A model generated the notes under the pieces. The model was given only the letters and a program-made list of their open reading frames with translations. It had not been told where the DNA came from and made no database searches. The translations under genes and the position numbers were made by a program. Source: Unio delphinus (taxonomy: Eukaryota > Mollusca > Bivalvia > Unionida > Unionidae). Taken from it: a stretch of 64,000 nucleotides of DNA. Location: contig JAQISU010000115.1 in NCBI GenBank assembly GCA_029339505.1, forward strand, positions 5,794,501-5,858,500, written 5' to 3'. Positions 12,894 through 26,031 of this stretch are shown in pieces. Positions within the stretch are counted from its first letter, which is position 1. Each line of letters begins with the position of its first letter.

Positions 12894-14286
12894 GTAGACA
12901 CTTAGATTCTTCCAGATGTAGGCATCACTTTGGTGGTCGATTTAGATTTCACATTTTAATAGTAGATATTTATACTGATCACACAGAAAGTTAATTTAAA
13001 GATGAAATTGAAATTTTTCTTGACAAGACCTATTAATTGTTGAGAATATTTGAATCACAATAATTTCACTAAATATATGACCTCTTATTAAAAGTTGTGA
13101 GTTTCCTACTACTGATCTGATGCTGTTTTCAACAATAAAATGAGTGACATGTCAAGGTTTCATTTGTCAGTTTTAATTGAGATTTTATTTGTGAAAAAAT
13201 GAGGAAGCAGTCTACATTCTTGAATGCAGATATAAATGTATATACACATTTACATGCTTGAATTCCAAACCTGTGTTTTGTCATCAGATTTGAAATTTTT
13301 GGTTTTTAATTTATCAACCTTACATTTAGATACATGTTTGTGCTGGCCTATAAATTTGTCTTTGATTTCTACCAACATGATTTATTTAATTTGTTATTTT
13401 CTTAATTAATAGATTTTATGGAATAAAAAAATATCCTGCCACCACAAAATTCCATTGAGCATAAAATGTATACTTTAATAGAAGAAATGCATTGCACTCA
13501 TTGCAAGTTGTAAAAATTTGAAAGACTGATGAGCATTTGAACATAAGCATGCTAAACAGAAATCAGAAACATAAGCCTTGTTATGTGTGAATAGAAAGCT
13601 AGATGGACAGAAAAGTACAAAGTTTGAACCCTTCATTTTTCTTGTTATACCTTGTCATGGTCATATCATAAGAGTTGTGCACGAATAAATCCTGTGTAGA
13701 TATAATACTAATATAGATGTAATATATTTATTTATAGTAGTGCCCAGTGGTCACTTGAGGTCACCTGCCCAGGTCAGGTGAAGAGTGGGAACAGTGGTCA
13801 GTTGGTCACTTCAGTTACAAGTAGATTAGCATTAATCATTTCATGTATCTTTCAAGTCTTTGAACACCACTTGGACTGGGAAAGTAGAAGAGGTAGTGAT
13901 TTACTCATGGAAAACATTTCATTTTTGTGACTTCATTACGGCATCTGTTTCAGAGTGTGAACTCATGGAAGAAATTCCATTGTAGTAACTTTCCTTCAGC
14001 AACTGTTTCAATACTATTTGTACTGTATCCTTTTGATTCTGTGGATTACAGGAATTCTTAGTTGCAATATAACATCATTATCACTTATGCTCATTTCACA
14101 TCAGCTTGTGGTCAGTGTTGAAGTAATGAAACTATCCGAACATGTTCAGGAGTGAAGGGGATGTGGACAGAATAAAATAGTTAGGTTCAGACTCTAGAAG
14201 AAGTCTCGTCCAGGTGATATTTTAGTTTGTTGGCTGATAACTGGAAACTTAAGTTGATGACGGCTCTCTGGCTTTTTCATGTACAG
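12894..14286. other. Sequence 5' of the first recognised coding exon
   Basis: No further exon was recognised. At 13758-13776 two AGGTCA half-sites lie as a direct repeat with 7-base spacing, and further GGTCA copies flank them. The stretch ends in a pyrimidine-rich acceptor-like ctctctggctttttcatgta then cag at 14286. It could be intron or 5' UTR/promoter. Confidence 0.4.
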
Positions 14287-14585
14287 TTACTCCCAAACTT
14301 TGTATAGACAGTATGAAGAGAGGGCAGTTGTCCACTCTTTTAAAGATGGAGCTTCCCTGCCAGGACCAGTTCAGAGACAATTCCCAGTCGGTCAGAGCTG
14401 GAGGGGTGGCCCTTGTCCTCCTTGGCATCAGTCACTGCCACCATCATCACATTACCCCCCTCCAATGTCTCCACTCCATATGACCCACATTCCAGGAATG
14501 GGAGAAATGATTCCTATCCAACCAAGTGCGAGATTTATACCATGGAATTACAGCTCTAGCTTCACTCCGAACAAATTTATGGCAG
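14287..14585 (+). CDS. Upstream coding exon of an E78-like nuclear receptor (A/B region)
   Basis: The open frame encodes a Pro/Ser/His/Met-rich segment (for example WHQSLPPSSHYPPPMSPLHM) that ends in FMAG at a consensus donor (gcag then gtgag, 14586-14590), leaving splice phase 1. The next exon at 57191 accepts phase 1 and continues in frame. Low-complexity Pro/Ser sequence of this kind is normal for the transactivation (A/B) region before a nuclear-receptor DBD. The 5' boundary is uncertain. A pyrimidine-rich acceptor ends in tacag at 14286, so I treat this as an internal exon. Alternatively translation starts at ATG 14279, whose upstream frame closes at TGA 14258 and whose start context is weak. 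Composition is clearly richer in GC than its surroundings. Assignment to the same gene as the DBD exon is inference from phase, strand and protein character. Confidence 0.7.
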
Positions 14586-14778
14586 GTGAGAATGGATATT
14601 ACAAGTGTTCACATATTTACTCTATCCTGCTGCATGTATTAAGCAGTTTGGACATCACAAGGTAGATGCATCATACATTACAAAAAATATAATAAGGTCA
14701 TACAACTCCATTGTCTTCTTGGTCACTGTAGAATAATTGGGTGGCAGTGCAATAGTGCCATGACGTGTATCATACATT

Positions 14779-14990
14779 TACCGCATATACTCTCTTATTA
14801 GACGTGTCTAACTGCAAACTACACAGAGCTAGATCTGCCTTGATATAATGCGCTGGCAGATCAGGATCTGTGCAGTTTTTTAGCAGTAATCAGTAGAAGA
14901 AATAACATAGACCCTAATCTGCAGGTACATTATGATATGGCAGATAAGGATCTCTGTTGTTTGCAAGTGAGTTTAGATAGATGATACAAT
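14779..14990. mobile_element. MITE, long-TIR family (copy B)
   Basis: Left end taccgcatatactctcttat, then agacgtgtctaactgcaaac, close to the ends at 38831 onward. The interior has paired agatctgcc / ggcagatcaggatctgtgca, the aacatagaccctaatctgca segment and ggcagataaggatctctgtt that also occur in copies A, C and D. The right end is degraded (gcaagtgagtttaga). Confidence 0.65.
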
Positions 14991-17214
14991 AGCAGATGAT
15001 ACAATACATGATACATTTGTCTTTGTATGGTCTGTGTTCTGAGCTGGCATAAAATTTAATGTATCATATCACTTATGTAATTAATTTTTGCAAATTCTGC
15101 AGTTTTGTTTCTAACTATACAATGCGCTTGTAATTATCACAGTGCCATTATAATTATTGGACCCCTGACACCCATAATATTTCCTGATGTATGCCTTTAC
15201 TAAGACTTAAGGTTTCAATATGTAAGATTTTGTCCACCATTTTGGTCATGGCAGTAGCATTATGCGTTGTTTCCTTTTATATACATTGGTTTGTCAGAGA
15301 TGCATGTCCCCAAAAATTTAATGCACACATTTTTTTTGGCATGCACATTTTTTGTTATTGTTATTTTAATTTGACCTCAGAGGTCTGACACCAAGGTTTT
15401 TTGTCAGCTCTCAATCATATACCCTAGGAGAAAACACTTGTTATGGGATCTGAAATTGGTCTGTATTGACATAACTTCATTAAACTATTAAATAATATAT
15501 GACGAAAAAGTTATTCTGATGTTTTGTCACTAAGACTCGTGATATTTTGCTGCTGTCCTGGAAGCAGCACTCTTGTAGCTTATTTAATGCTATTACCACC
15601 ACAAGTTCAAGTCGGCCAATTTCTTGCAGGAATGCTGTATCTTGTTTTTATCTAATTCTTCAGTGAACTTGGATTATAGGGCTAAATTTAGTTATTTTTG
15701 GTGGTATGGCATTTAAAAGGTTTTAGAGGAGAAGATACCTTTGTATATAATTCTGCTGATAAATTTTCTAATTGTACATCGTTATTCACTGTGGCTGTGA
15801 TTCAAGTTAAATATAGTGATATATTTAGCCACTCTGGCCCAAGTAGGATTATGTTGGGGTTTAATCTGACAGGCCACTACAACAAAGAAACCATTATATT
15901 CTCTGGATTGTGTGTTTAGTTTAGGGACCATTTGTTGTGAAATTAGTACCTCTTTTAGTTGTTGTAAAGTGCTTAAAATTGAGTTAAATAGTTTAATTTA
16001 GAGTTAATTAGATCTTTAAGGATATATAAGGATATTTCCCATTTTATAACATTTCTAGAATTTCTAATACACAAATTAAAGGTTGCAAAGAGTACAGAAT
16101 GGATATAAAATGGCTATACCGGTAATTTGGTTATTGAATGTCAAGTTATGTGCATTTTTGTATACAGTTAACACAGCCACACCATAACTTTAGTTCTTGA
16201 GCTTTCTCTAATGTCAGCAAGGATCCTAAATAAGTTTTGGTTATACATTATCAAGGGAGGCAACTTGTAGAACTGGAACCATTAGGGTTTAACATCATTA
16301 ACCCCTGGATATTTTTGTCATTTTTGCCTGGGAGTAGGAAACATATTTTTGGGGGCTGCTTCTGAATATATCCAAATAAATTTGCATCCAAAAGATTTCC
16401 ATTTTATCTGATGCCTAGTTGAGTTAGAAACATTGTTTTGAATTGCCTGTTTCATTGGCACGTTTGCAGAATAGTCAAAGTTCTTTTCTTTACGCTTATT
16501 GAATCTATGATTGTCATGACCTGGCCACCTTTTACTTGAAATCCCCAACTTATCCTATGATTTACAAAGGTTCACATGTCTATGTACAGTTCAGACCCCA
16601 AACAAGCCTGCTTTAGTTCTGAGGCCAAAAAGTCTAAAATCTAGACAGAAAACGTGATTTAGACAGCTGATGAATTTTTGTGTCAACTAATCGGGTCTTA
16701 AAATATTTTTTGTTCCCTCTGTTTTGTATTGCAAATAGACAGTCCAGATTATTTGTTACCCTTGTAGAGCTGTGTCTGTCTACTTTTCTGTATAACCTCC
16801 TTGTTTAGTACATATATATCTTAAATGACGAAGCTACTGAGCTTGGGAGAGAGAGGTACAACCTCCTCATACACAAACATGGTGTCAGGGATTAGTGAGG
16901 TAAGTAAATATAGAAATGAAAAACCCTCTCTTGTGACCTCATAGTGCAGTTACATCAGATTAGGTGTTACAACACTTGCAAAATGTAACACAAATATAGA
17001 TATTTTAAACCATAAGCCAGCAACTTGAGCACTGTTTTTGCCTTTTTTTCCAAAATTCAAATCAAGAATAGCTGAAATGATTATTCAAAAAAAGGCTGAC
17101 CTCTGAGGGGTCAAACATTTGGTGCAGATAGTGGTATTTTTATGTCAGTGGAGAATAGTTTGGTTTCATGCAGATGAAAATGACCTCATTCATGATTTCA
17201 CTTGCCTTTACATG
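14991..17214. other. Unannotated intronic stretch
   Basis: AT-rich, without a supported gene or known element. Open frames of 60-76 codons here have no domain features. A 73-codon frame at 15698 and a minus-strand frame at 16318-16548 were considered and not called. Confidence 0.5.
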
Positions 17215-18260
17215 CATGCAGATGAAAATGCCCTTGTCATTTCACTTGCCTACAATTACATGATGCATGTACATGTATATGAAAATGCCCTTGTTATTTC
17301 ACTTGCCTACAATTACATGATGCATGTACATGTATATGAAAATGCCCTTGTCATTTCACTTGCCTACAATTACATGATGCATGTACATGTATATGAAAAT
17401 GCCCTTGTCATTTCACTTGCCTACAATTACATGATGCATGTACATGTATATGAAAATGACCTTGTCATTTCACTTGCCTACAGTTACATGATGCATGTAC
17501 ATGTATATGAAAATGCCCTTGTCATTTCACTTGCCTACAATTACATGATGCATGTACATGTATATGAAAATGCCCTTGTCATTTCACTTGCCTACAGTTA
17601 CATGATGCATGTACATGTATATGAAAATGCCCTTGTCATTTCACTTGCCTACAATTACATGATGCATATACATGTATATGAAAATGACCTTGTCATTTCA
17701 TTTGCCTACAATTACATGATGCATGCACATGTATATGAAAATGCCCTTGTCATTTCACTTGCCTACAATTACATGAAGCATGCACATGTATATGAAAATG
17801 ACCTTGTCATTTCACTTGCCTACAATTACATGATGCATGCACATGTATATGAAAATTACCTTGTCATTTCACTTGCCTACAATTACATGATGCATGTACA
17901 TGTATATGAAAATTACCTTGTCATTTCATTTGCCTACAATTACATGATGCATGTACATGTATATGAAAATGACCTTGTCATTTCACTTGCCTACAATTAC
18001 ATGATGCATGTACATGTATATGAAAATGCCCTTGTCATTTCACTTGCCTACAATTACATGATGCATGTACTTGTATATGAAAATGACCTTGTCATTTCAT
18101 TTGCCTACAATTACATGATGCATGTACATGTATATGAAAATGACTTTGTCATTTCACTTGCCTACAATTACATGATGCATGTACATGTATATGAAAATGC
18201 CCTTGTCATTTCACTTGCCTACAATTACATGATGCATGTACATGTATATGAAAATGTCAC
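17215..18260. repeat. Minisatellite, 57-bp unit, about 18 copies
   Basis: The unit runs tacaattacatgatgcatgt, acatgtatatgaaaatgccc, ttgtcatttcacttgcc. Its length is divisible by three and it has no stop in one + frame, so a 395-codon open frame (17119-18306) spans the array with a 19-residue repeat (YMMHVHVYENALVISLAYN). I see no splice, start-context or domain support for a protein. Substitutions occur at silent and non-silent positions alike, so I annotate a repeat. Confidence 0.95.
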
Positions 18261-19521
18261 TTGCCTTTATATGTATTGGTATATAAATGAAAATGTCCTG
18301 ATTTGACTTGATTATCAGTCTGCACTTGTTGCCCACACTGATTCTAGTACTTGAAAAATATGAAATAACTATTAATCCCATCTTGTCAATACTGTCACTC
18401 TCAGTCTTTTGAGTTATGAGGGAATTCTAGGCACATTGTTCCTACACATTTTCTCATTAACATGTGTTGATTTTTGTAAGTGAAGCATTGAGCACTTGGC
18501 AGCTACTGGCACACCCATATCAAGTCCATTCTTGATGACCATTGAAAATGAATACAGTACTTGGGAGTCAGCAGTTTTGACACATTTTGATATATTTTAA
18601 TCCTGATAGGGAAAAAGTGATGGGTCATAGAGAGAAGGAAAAGAATGACATATATCTGAAAAACATACAGAAAGGCATATATACTTCTCAAAACGAAAAA
18701 GAATGTAGTTCCAGTAGTGATATTGACACTGGTTATAAAAGCAGAATTGACACTGTGGTGATATAATTTTTCTTCCACTGATATTTTTCAATATCTCATT
18801 ATGAAATATATTATAACACAGTGTAAAGAACAATTTGAATAGGTTTATGTACATAGGTATAATATATATGTACATAGGTATGATATATAATTGCAGTAAG
18901 AAAGGTGACAGTAGGACAGACTATCTGTCAAGGTGAGGTTCACCAACAGTATTAATTGGCTGTCCATAGATATCATCATGTGTTACGATTTCAATGAGGT
19001 ATTATGGTTGTATTGGTTTACTTTTATGTTTGCTATCAACAGCATTTGGGAGGGGTTGCAATTTTGCGTATGTCAGCAATCTCGGGCACTTATGGCCTTG
19101 TATTTTTTTGGTTACCATTACTAACAACGGAAATTTTTAAAATTAATTTTACCAAAAAACTGCTTAACAAAATGGAACCAAATTTAATTGAAAGCATTAT
19201 AACAAAAGGGTTTTCAAATTAGTATTAGTATTAATAGTATTTTGAGATCAAGATAGCTGGCTAAAATGGCAAGTTTTATTATGAAATCGAGATGATTAGC
19301 TAAAAGGGCATTAGTTTTATTTTGAGATCAAGATAGTTGACTAAAAGGTCTATCAAGTGTTAGCAAATAACGTGGATATGCTAATAAATTAGGATATGCT
19401 AATAAATTAGGATGCAAATACAGAACAGATGGAAACCTTGAAATAGTTGACCTAATAAAGCATATGCAATTTACAACAAGAAATTTCTAGACCAACATCC
19501 AACTGACCCAGATTTAATGAC
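18261..19521. other. Unannotated intronic stretch
   Basis: AT-rich. Short local doublets are present (gagatcaagatagctg / gagatcaagatagttg at 19240-19340; ctaataaattaggatatg at 19379-19408). No gene supported. Confidence 0.5.
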
Positions 19522-19800
19522 CCATTTGACTGTATTGTGCTGATTGCCACCACTGCTGCATTTGACTGTACTCTACTGATTTGCCACCACTGCTGCATTT
19601 GTCTGTACTGTACTGATTTGACACCACTGCTGCATTTGACTGTACTCTACTGATTTGCCACCACTGCTGCATTTGTCTGTACTGTACTGATTTGACACCA
19701 CTGTTGCATTTGTCTGTACTGTACTGATTTGCCACCACTGTTGCATTTGACTGTACTGTACTGATTTGCCACCACAGTTGCATTAGACTGTATTGTGCTT
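19522..19800. repeat. Minisatellite, 37-bp unit, about 7.5 copies
   Basis: The unit is catttgactgtactctactg, then atttgccaccactgctg. A minus-strand 89-codon frame is a by-product of three-unit periodicity. Confidence 0.94.
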
Positions 19801-21319
19801 ATTTGCCATTAAAGTCTATGCATGCTATAGATGTAAATTTGCATGGTTTAATAATTATGGACAAAATGGTATAATTGTGTATACACCACTTCCTCATTTT
19901 TGTGAGTGACTTGTAAGAATATGTTGTGGAAGGAAGGAACCTCGTTATGATTTGAATAGCTTAATGGCAAGTCTATACTCTTAAAACAAGTAACAGAATA
20001 GAGTGAAAGCAACAAGCATTGTAAAATACAACAGAAAATTTATTCCCTTTAAAAACAAAGTAAAAATGAAAAAGAACTTACAGTACTATGAATGATTTTC
20101 TGGGAAAATTCTAGAATTACAGACACAAGTCTTAATAACTTAAAGTTCTGAATAAACTTGAATAGAAATCCAAATTAAGTCCAATGCTGAAGTGTTTATG
20201 TATATGTGATGACCTGTATAGTGTACCAACAGTCTTTTGTTTAAACACTGTAATATAATTCTAGGTTTTAATTCACCATGAATCCCAGTGAATGTCTCTG
20301 TCCAAAAATGTTATCAGAGTACTTTTGTATTTCCAGAGAAATATCACTTAAATTGAATAATTTGGAGAAATAAATTCCATCCCAAATGATCACTGAACAC
20401 AGAAATAATACAAATTGTTTATGCTGGATCTTAATCCCATATGAATAATCTTTCAAGTAACAAGATTATAGTCTTCCACTTGACCTCAGGTCACAATTAA
20501 CATTTTCTAAAAGAACCCATTACCTAATGGAAAATAACCTTCTATAAGCAATAATTAGACATCTATTACTAAAATTACAATTTTTGTTTTTCATCTTGGC
20601 AGTGAAAATAAAGGGCCTGAATTAAAATAGACTTTAAAGTGTTGCAAATTGTGTATCAAAGCCAAACATTCCTTCTCTGTTTTGCAAACAATGCAAATTA
20701 AATATATATAATAGCGTATCATCCCAGCCCAGCCAAATTTTTAGTAGAAGTTTCACTTGGTAGATTTTCAAAATATCTACACATCATAATGCATGTGCTT
20801 TAGGGTAGTTCAGAGATGGTCACCATGATTTTGGAATTGGGTTTGGGATTGCCTAGAGGAGTTCAAAGGTCAGGCTAGGGCAATGGTGATTACCAGGTCC
20901 CACCTATAAATCATTTTTGTGCTATGCTTTCTGGTATCTGAACTTTTTTTATCATGACTTTTTACTGAACATACTAGAACATAAAGAGTGAGTGAAATGA
21001 TTGAAGCTCATTCAGTGGAAATTGCCCTGCGGAAATGTTTTATCTTGCATATTATAGGTTTTAAAACTTTCTAGGTTTGTAATGCTAAGGTTGTAAATCT
21101 TTTACTAAATGCTGGCAGGACTTGTCTGTCAATGTTTCTCCAAGGAATGTAAGACAGATAGTCCAGTAAACTATAAGTGTCAGTACTGGGGGTTAGGGTG
21201 GGGTCGTTGTTATCTCAGTAAATGCAAGGCATCATAAAGTGTGCATACAATATTTTGTATAGAGGTCCCAGATGCACAATCGAGGATGGAAACAATGGCC
21301 TGTTTCCCATCAATTGGCA
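19801..21319. other. Unannotated intronic stretch
   Basis: No gene or repeat family recognised. A palindromic pair of nuclear-receptor half-sites, TGACCTcAGGTCA, lies at about 20480-20492. Confidence 0.45.
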
Positions 21320-21420
21320 ATTCTTCCTGGAGTTTTCCCAGGTTCTTCCTCCACCAAATAATTACATGTATAACCTATCTTAAGGCGGTAAATGGTGTTA
21401 AACCAACAATAGCAACAAGA
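21320..21420 (+). mobile_element. SINE family 1 3' fragment
   Basis: Contains ggttcttcctccaccaaata, tacatgtataacctatct and aaatggtgttaaaccaacaa in the same order as 39580-39667. 5'-truncated; no TSD identified. Confidence 0.65.
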
Positions 21421-22115
21421 GCCTATTCTGAATGCGATGTCATTGTGCATGTGTTGAGCATTCTTGTGTAATTTGAGCACATGCTTTTTGTACAGAGTTT
21501 TTTAAGTCACATCTATGATTCATCATAGCTTTCTTAATCATAGGTCTCATGTAGTAGATGGCATCAATTTGCACACAGTAGTCATCTTCAGATCTCTTAA
21601 CTGTTTGAATATATAATACCTTCATTGTATCAGAATTGTGAGAGAATATTTATGTTATTCTTGTATTTTGGAATTCACTGTAATATGGATATACATGTGC
21701 ATGTCTTTATACAACCTGGAAGAAATTTTAAAAATTTGTAACCAAGAGTAAATGTATATGTACCACATTATCAGTTTCCTTGTAATTGAAACAGAAGTTT
21801 AAATTGTAAAAAGCATCCTTATAAAAAGGGCACCCTTTTGCCAAAAATAGTTTTACCCTGTCTCTTGCCTTGTCATGGCAATGTTTGAATGCAGGTTTTA
21901 TATTTTTCAGTGTTAACGTTTTCAAACAAATGCCCAAAATAATCTATTTTTACAGGAGTTTTGCATTTGAAATAGGACTCCAATAATTTTTAATTATTTA
22001 CACTTAAAGCACTTGACTAATCAATAATACTTTTAAGACCACCATTCAGCAGATGGAATTACCGGTAAGATGTCATCTATTTTTTTACCAATTTAATTTC
22101 TGCACAATAGCTTGA
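21421..22115. other. Unannotated intronic stretch
   Basis: No gene or known element. Short open frames on both strands lack support. Confidence 0.5.
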
Positions 22116-22760
22116 ATTCTCCACAACCCTCAGTTGTTAAACTTTGTAGATGGCTTGTAGTTGGAGCAAGGATTAAGCCTGTCAGTTTCAGTATTGAAGG
22201 TTATGCATAATGTGACTGATAGAAGAAATTGTATTCTGTACAATAACATAACTCTAGTTCATGATATAGTTGTGCCAAACCTTTATGGCTTGAGGCAAGA
22301 AAGAACCCAGTTAGGGTCAAAAGGTCAAAGTTGAAGGGCACTGTGACTGAATGAAAAGCAGTAGTATCCAAACAATAACATTTGTTCTACCTTCATGGAT
22401 GAGATTAACTTTAGATAGGGAGAAACACTTTTAATTTGGGTTTAAAAGGTGAAAGGTCAAGATCACTGTGATTGTGTTTGTGCATTACATCTACATCAGA
22501 AACCAAACTTTATAGATGGTTTACACTCAGGGTAAGGAAGATGCTTATTGATATTAAGGTCCAATTGTCAACGGTGATTGTGGCTGAAAGAAGGAAAATG
22601 GTTCTTACACAAAAGAACCTTAATCAGCATCAGACTTGGACCGAACTTTTTGATGGTAGAGAAGAAACCTTTTGAACATGAAGTCAAAAGAACAGAGGTC
22701 AGGGTGACTCTAACTATAAGAAGAAAAATTATTTACCATTCACCGTTCTGGTCTTCCATC
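22116..22760. repeat. Degenerate dispersed repeat with AGGTCA-like motifs (block 1)
   Basis: Diverged copies of a roughly 110-150-bp unit recur: a segment like aactttatagatggtttaca, a ggtaaggaag-like segment, then aaaaggtcaaagttgaaggg or aaaggtgaaaggtcaagatc, cactgtgattg, and a gaaaaat-ggtt segment. The same order recurs at 62340-62950 and about 59270-59370. Confidence 0.6.
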
Positions 22761-23156
22761 AGTCTGTTTGTTTTTGTCATCTCTTTTCTGTAGATGGGCC
22801 ATACATCTCATGTGTAAGATTTATATTAATCTTTCTTCCATCCCATCTTTTTATTCCTGTTATTATCCCCTGTTAAGAAACTTAGCTTTGTCAGCAGACT
22901 TATAATTAACTGTCAATAATTTTAATTTTAAGAAACACCTTTGGGGTAATTAAGTGATCCTGTCATCTGTCAGGGTCTGAATATATTCTGAAAGTAAACA
23001 CTATATGGCACAAACCCTCCTTTACCTTTATGAGATGAACACTTTTAAAACAAAATGATATGATTGAGTATACTTATAATTATTTTTATTATTAATATTA
23101 TTATAATTATTATTTCTGGAATTCATTCTAGCTTCTGGTGCCACTAAAGGGTACAG

Positions 23157-23260
23157 TAGAGCTGTACCGATGTCACTTTTTGCTGATTATGCCCATACGC
23201 GTATGGCCGATTATTAAAATTGATGATACCGATTATGAGACAGATTATTTCATTATCACA
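23157..23260 (+). mobile_element. hAT-like transposon end fragment
   Basis: Begins TAGAGCTGTACCGATGTCAC and is closely similar over about 100 bases to 63400-63500, including repeated CCGATTAT-type motifs. TAGAGCTG-type termini suit hAT elements. No matching opposite end or TSD was found, so only one end is present. Confidence 0.55.
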
Positions 23261-23781
23261 GTATATATACTCGCTTATAAGCTTAATAATTTAGGAAAAA
23301 ATAAAGGCCTGGAAGAAGGGGGGGAGGGAGGTCGGATTATCCGCGGGCCAATGTCGAATCTTTACCATTTTTAGGTATTTTTGTTGACTACTGTAACGGC
23401 TATAAATCTTGGAACATGAAACAATAATTTTTTCCGTGTCTTAAGACATAGTTATGTTAAAAAGTGAGTTTCGGTGACCCGACAATTATTAAACTGTTAT
23501 AAAATATCATGATTGATTTTGTTATTATTTTGCATTTGCATATTTTCTGATTTCCCCAACATGAAATTAAATAAAGTTAAATACAGACTTCATAATTCTT
23601 TGGCCGGGAGACCATGTACTATTATGTACAGTACCTACACAGTGCAAAGCATGCATAGCGTCACTTAAATCCATATTTATTCCCAAACATATTGGATGCA
23701 GATTTTGCTTTATTCGTAGTATCGACCAAATTGCATTCTTCTAGATAACATTTCAGATAGTCCTTAATAGCTGTTTCATTT
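23261..23781. other. Unannotated stretch with a short MITE-end match
   Basis: tatatactcgcttataag at 23262-23280 matches the end of the long-TIR MITE family, but the rest of that element is absent. No gene supported. Confidence 0.4.
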
Positions 23782-24402
23782 ACAATCAATCACCTCTCAC
23801 GAGTTACTCATTTTCAATAAGTGATCCTACAACTTGAGGCAGTATGTTTAAAAAGGTACGCACGTAACCATCATAATTTACATGCTCACGAAGAGGGGTA
23901 ATAATGAAAGCTAAAATTCTCATAGAGATCGATCCATAATGGCAGCCATCTTGAAAATCATGTTGCTCCAGTGAACTGGAAGGCCATTTTGATATGGGGT
24001 TTTCATCAAACATATAAAGCTGTGCTTCTCTTGTTCATCTGCTTGTCTGTTCATCACATTGTATTAGTTTTGTGTTTTTTTTTTGTTGTTTTACAATCAA
24101 TCACCTCTCACGAGTTACTCATTTTCAATGATAAGTGATCCTACAACTTGAGGCAGTATGTTTAAAAAGGTACGCACGTAACCATCATAATTTACATGCT
24201 CATGAAGAGGAGTAATAATGAAAGCTAAAATTCTCATAGAGATCGATCCATAATGGCAGCCATCTTGAAAATCATGTTGCTCCAGTGAACTGGAAGGCCA
24301 TTTTGATATGGGGTTTTCATCAAACATATAAAGCTGTGCTTCTCTTGTTCATCTGCTTGTCTGTTCATCACATTGTATTAGTTTTGTGGGGTTTTTTTTG
24401 TT
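23782..24402. repeat. Direct tandem duplication, 311-bp unit, two copies
   Basis: Copies start at 23782 and 24093 with acaatcaatcacctctcacg and are nearly identical. Differences include cacgaagagggg/catgaagaggag and a GAT insertion after ttttcaat. Each carries a near-identical 69/70-codon minus-strand frame, which by itself is not evidence of a gene. Confidence 0.93.
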
Positions 24403-24758
24403 GTCAGTTTCTGATAATTGTTTCCCTCAAAATCATCCATTTTGACATGTAAATATGCCTTTGTGTGCACCACAGTCTCACCAAAAACAGCCACTGACCT
24501 AAAATATCTTGGGTCTGTGACCTTAAATTTAATGCCCAGATTTAGATTTAAGTAAGCTGCTTAGTCATTGTTAGCCCTGGATTATTGGTGACCACAATAA
24601 CATTTTATTAGAAGTAGGTCATTGTATGTTTCATTGAATCTGCTGACCTTTTTATGTTTGGGTCAGTTTCCTGGGGACTTAATTGATCTTAGTTAAGCTT
24701 TGTGCTTAAAACAACTTCTTACACATTGTAATAGCTCTTATTATTATACAATGAGTAA

Positions 24759-24817
<59 letters not shown>

Positions 24818-26031
24818 GTAGTGCTAGGTATATAATGCACTAATTGCAGCTGCATACTGCATGAACACATTTCTTATTGGAATCAATTCCAGTATCACTT
24901 AATGTCAATTGATAGAAAATAGCAGGTTATTACTTACAGAATAGTGTTGCACAGGATTTTCTACAATTATTTGTCCCCACAAGTCATTAAAATCTTAACT
25001 TTGTTTGTAGGCTTTCTTTTTCTAAGTTAGCACTGATGTTAGCCAAAGTAACTAAAGGGGATGAAATTGTATGATTTTCCAGATCATCCATTAGAAAGAT
25101 ACAATTGGTAATGAAAATATAATAAATGCTAATAGATAATCAAAATTTAAAAGAAGCAGGATCCAGAATGGAAAATTCCATGGTGCAGCTCATTTCAGGT
25201 TAACCAGATATCTAACCATTTCAATGTTTCTATGAGTTACTTGAACACATGATAAAACATTTAATGCAATATTGTACATGTCTATGGAAAGTACAACAGA
25301 GTTAAAGTGGAAAGACTATCAAGGCAACCAAGATTATTTAATTGTTTTAGTACCGCTTGTGAATTATATACAGTGCTATTTTCCTTTGACCCTTTAAAAT
25401 ATTGTGTAATGCCCTAATTTAGAAGGTGGGGACATGGTATCCCCCCAGCCCATGAAATCTTAGGACATATACAGGATGATTTCAGATAACATTTGATTGG
25501 GAACATGCTGTTCTTAACATAGAATTAAATATACCTACAAGTAATACGGTAATTAATGTTAAGTTTATTTAAAATAGTTATTTTATGTCGTTGCACTGAA
25601 TTTTAATAGAGAAAGGTTTTGGCTTCTAAATATTTTACTTAACTGTCAACCAAGTTGAATGGATAATGACAAGATTTAGTATTGTAAATATATGATTTGA
25701 TTTTCCACAGTATAAATCATTTAACATTGTTTTTGAAGACTGGTCTGTTTTGAGTTTGAAAATGGGTTTCTGACTTTTGATTTTATAATTTTGCTAGCAG
25801 CAACATAAACTTAAACTTAGTGAGCAGTCATTGGATTGAATTTGAATAATCATAACTTCAGAAAATGATTCCAGTCAAAATACATTCTCTTTAACTAACT
25901 ATCCCATATAACTCAAAATCGTTGCCGGCCAAGTGGAATTTAGGATAAGTAGTCCAAGTTTTATATAAAATATTCCACCCAAGAATTAGAACCTTGTGTT
26001 ATGAGGTTTATCTGATTGGCTGATGCAGACT
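24403..26031. other. Unannotated intronic stretch with an (AT)n run
   Basis: (AT)n microsatellite at about 24762-24812. Remaining sequence is AT-rich with no recognised gene or element. Confidence 0.55.

Noticed and set aside
17119..18306. 395-codon open frame as a protein-coding gene
   Set aside because: It is an artefact of a stop-free 57-bp minisatellite; no domain, exon structure or start context supports a protein.
23157..24402. A complete hAT element from the TAGAGCTG end through the 311-bp duplication
   Set aside because: No inverse TAGAGCTG end or 8-bp TSD (gggtacag) was found downstream.
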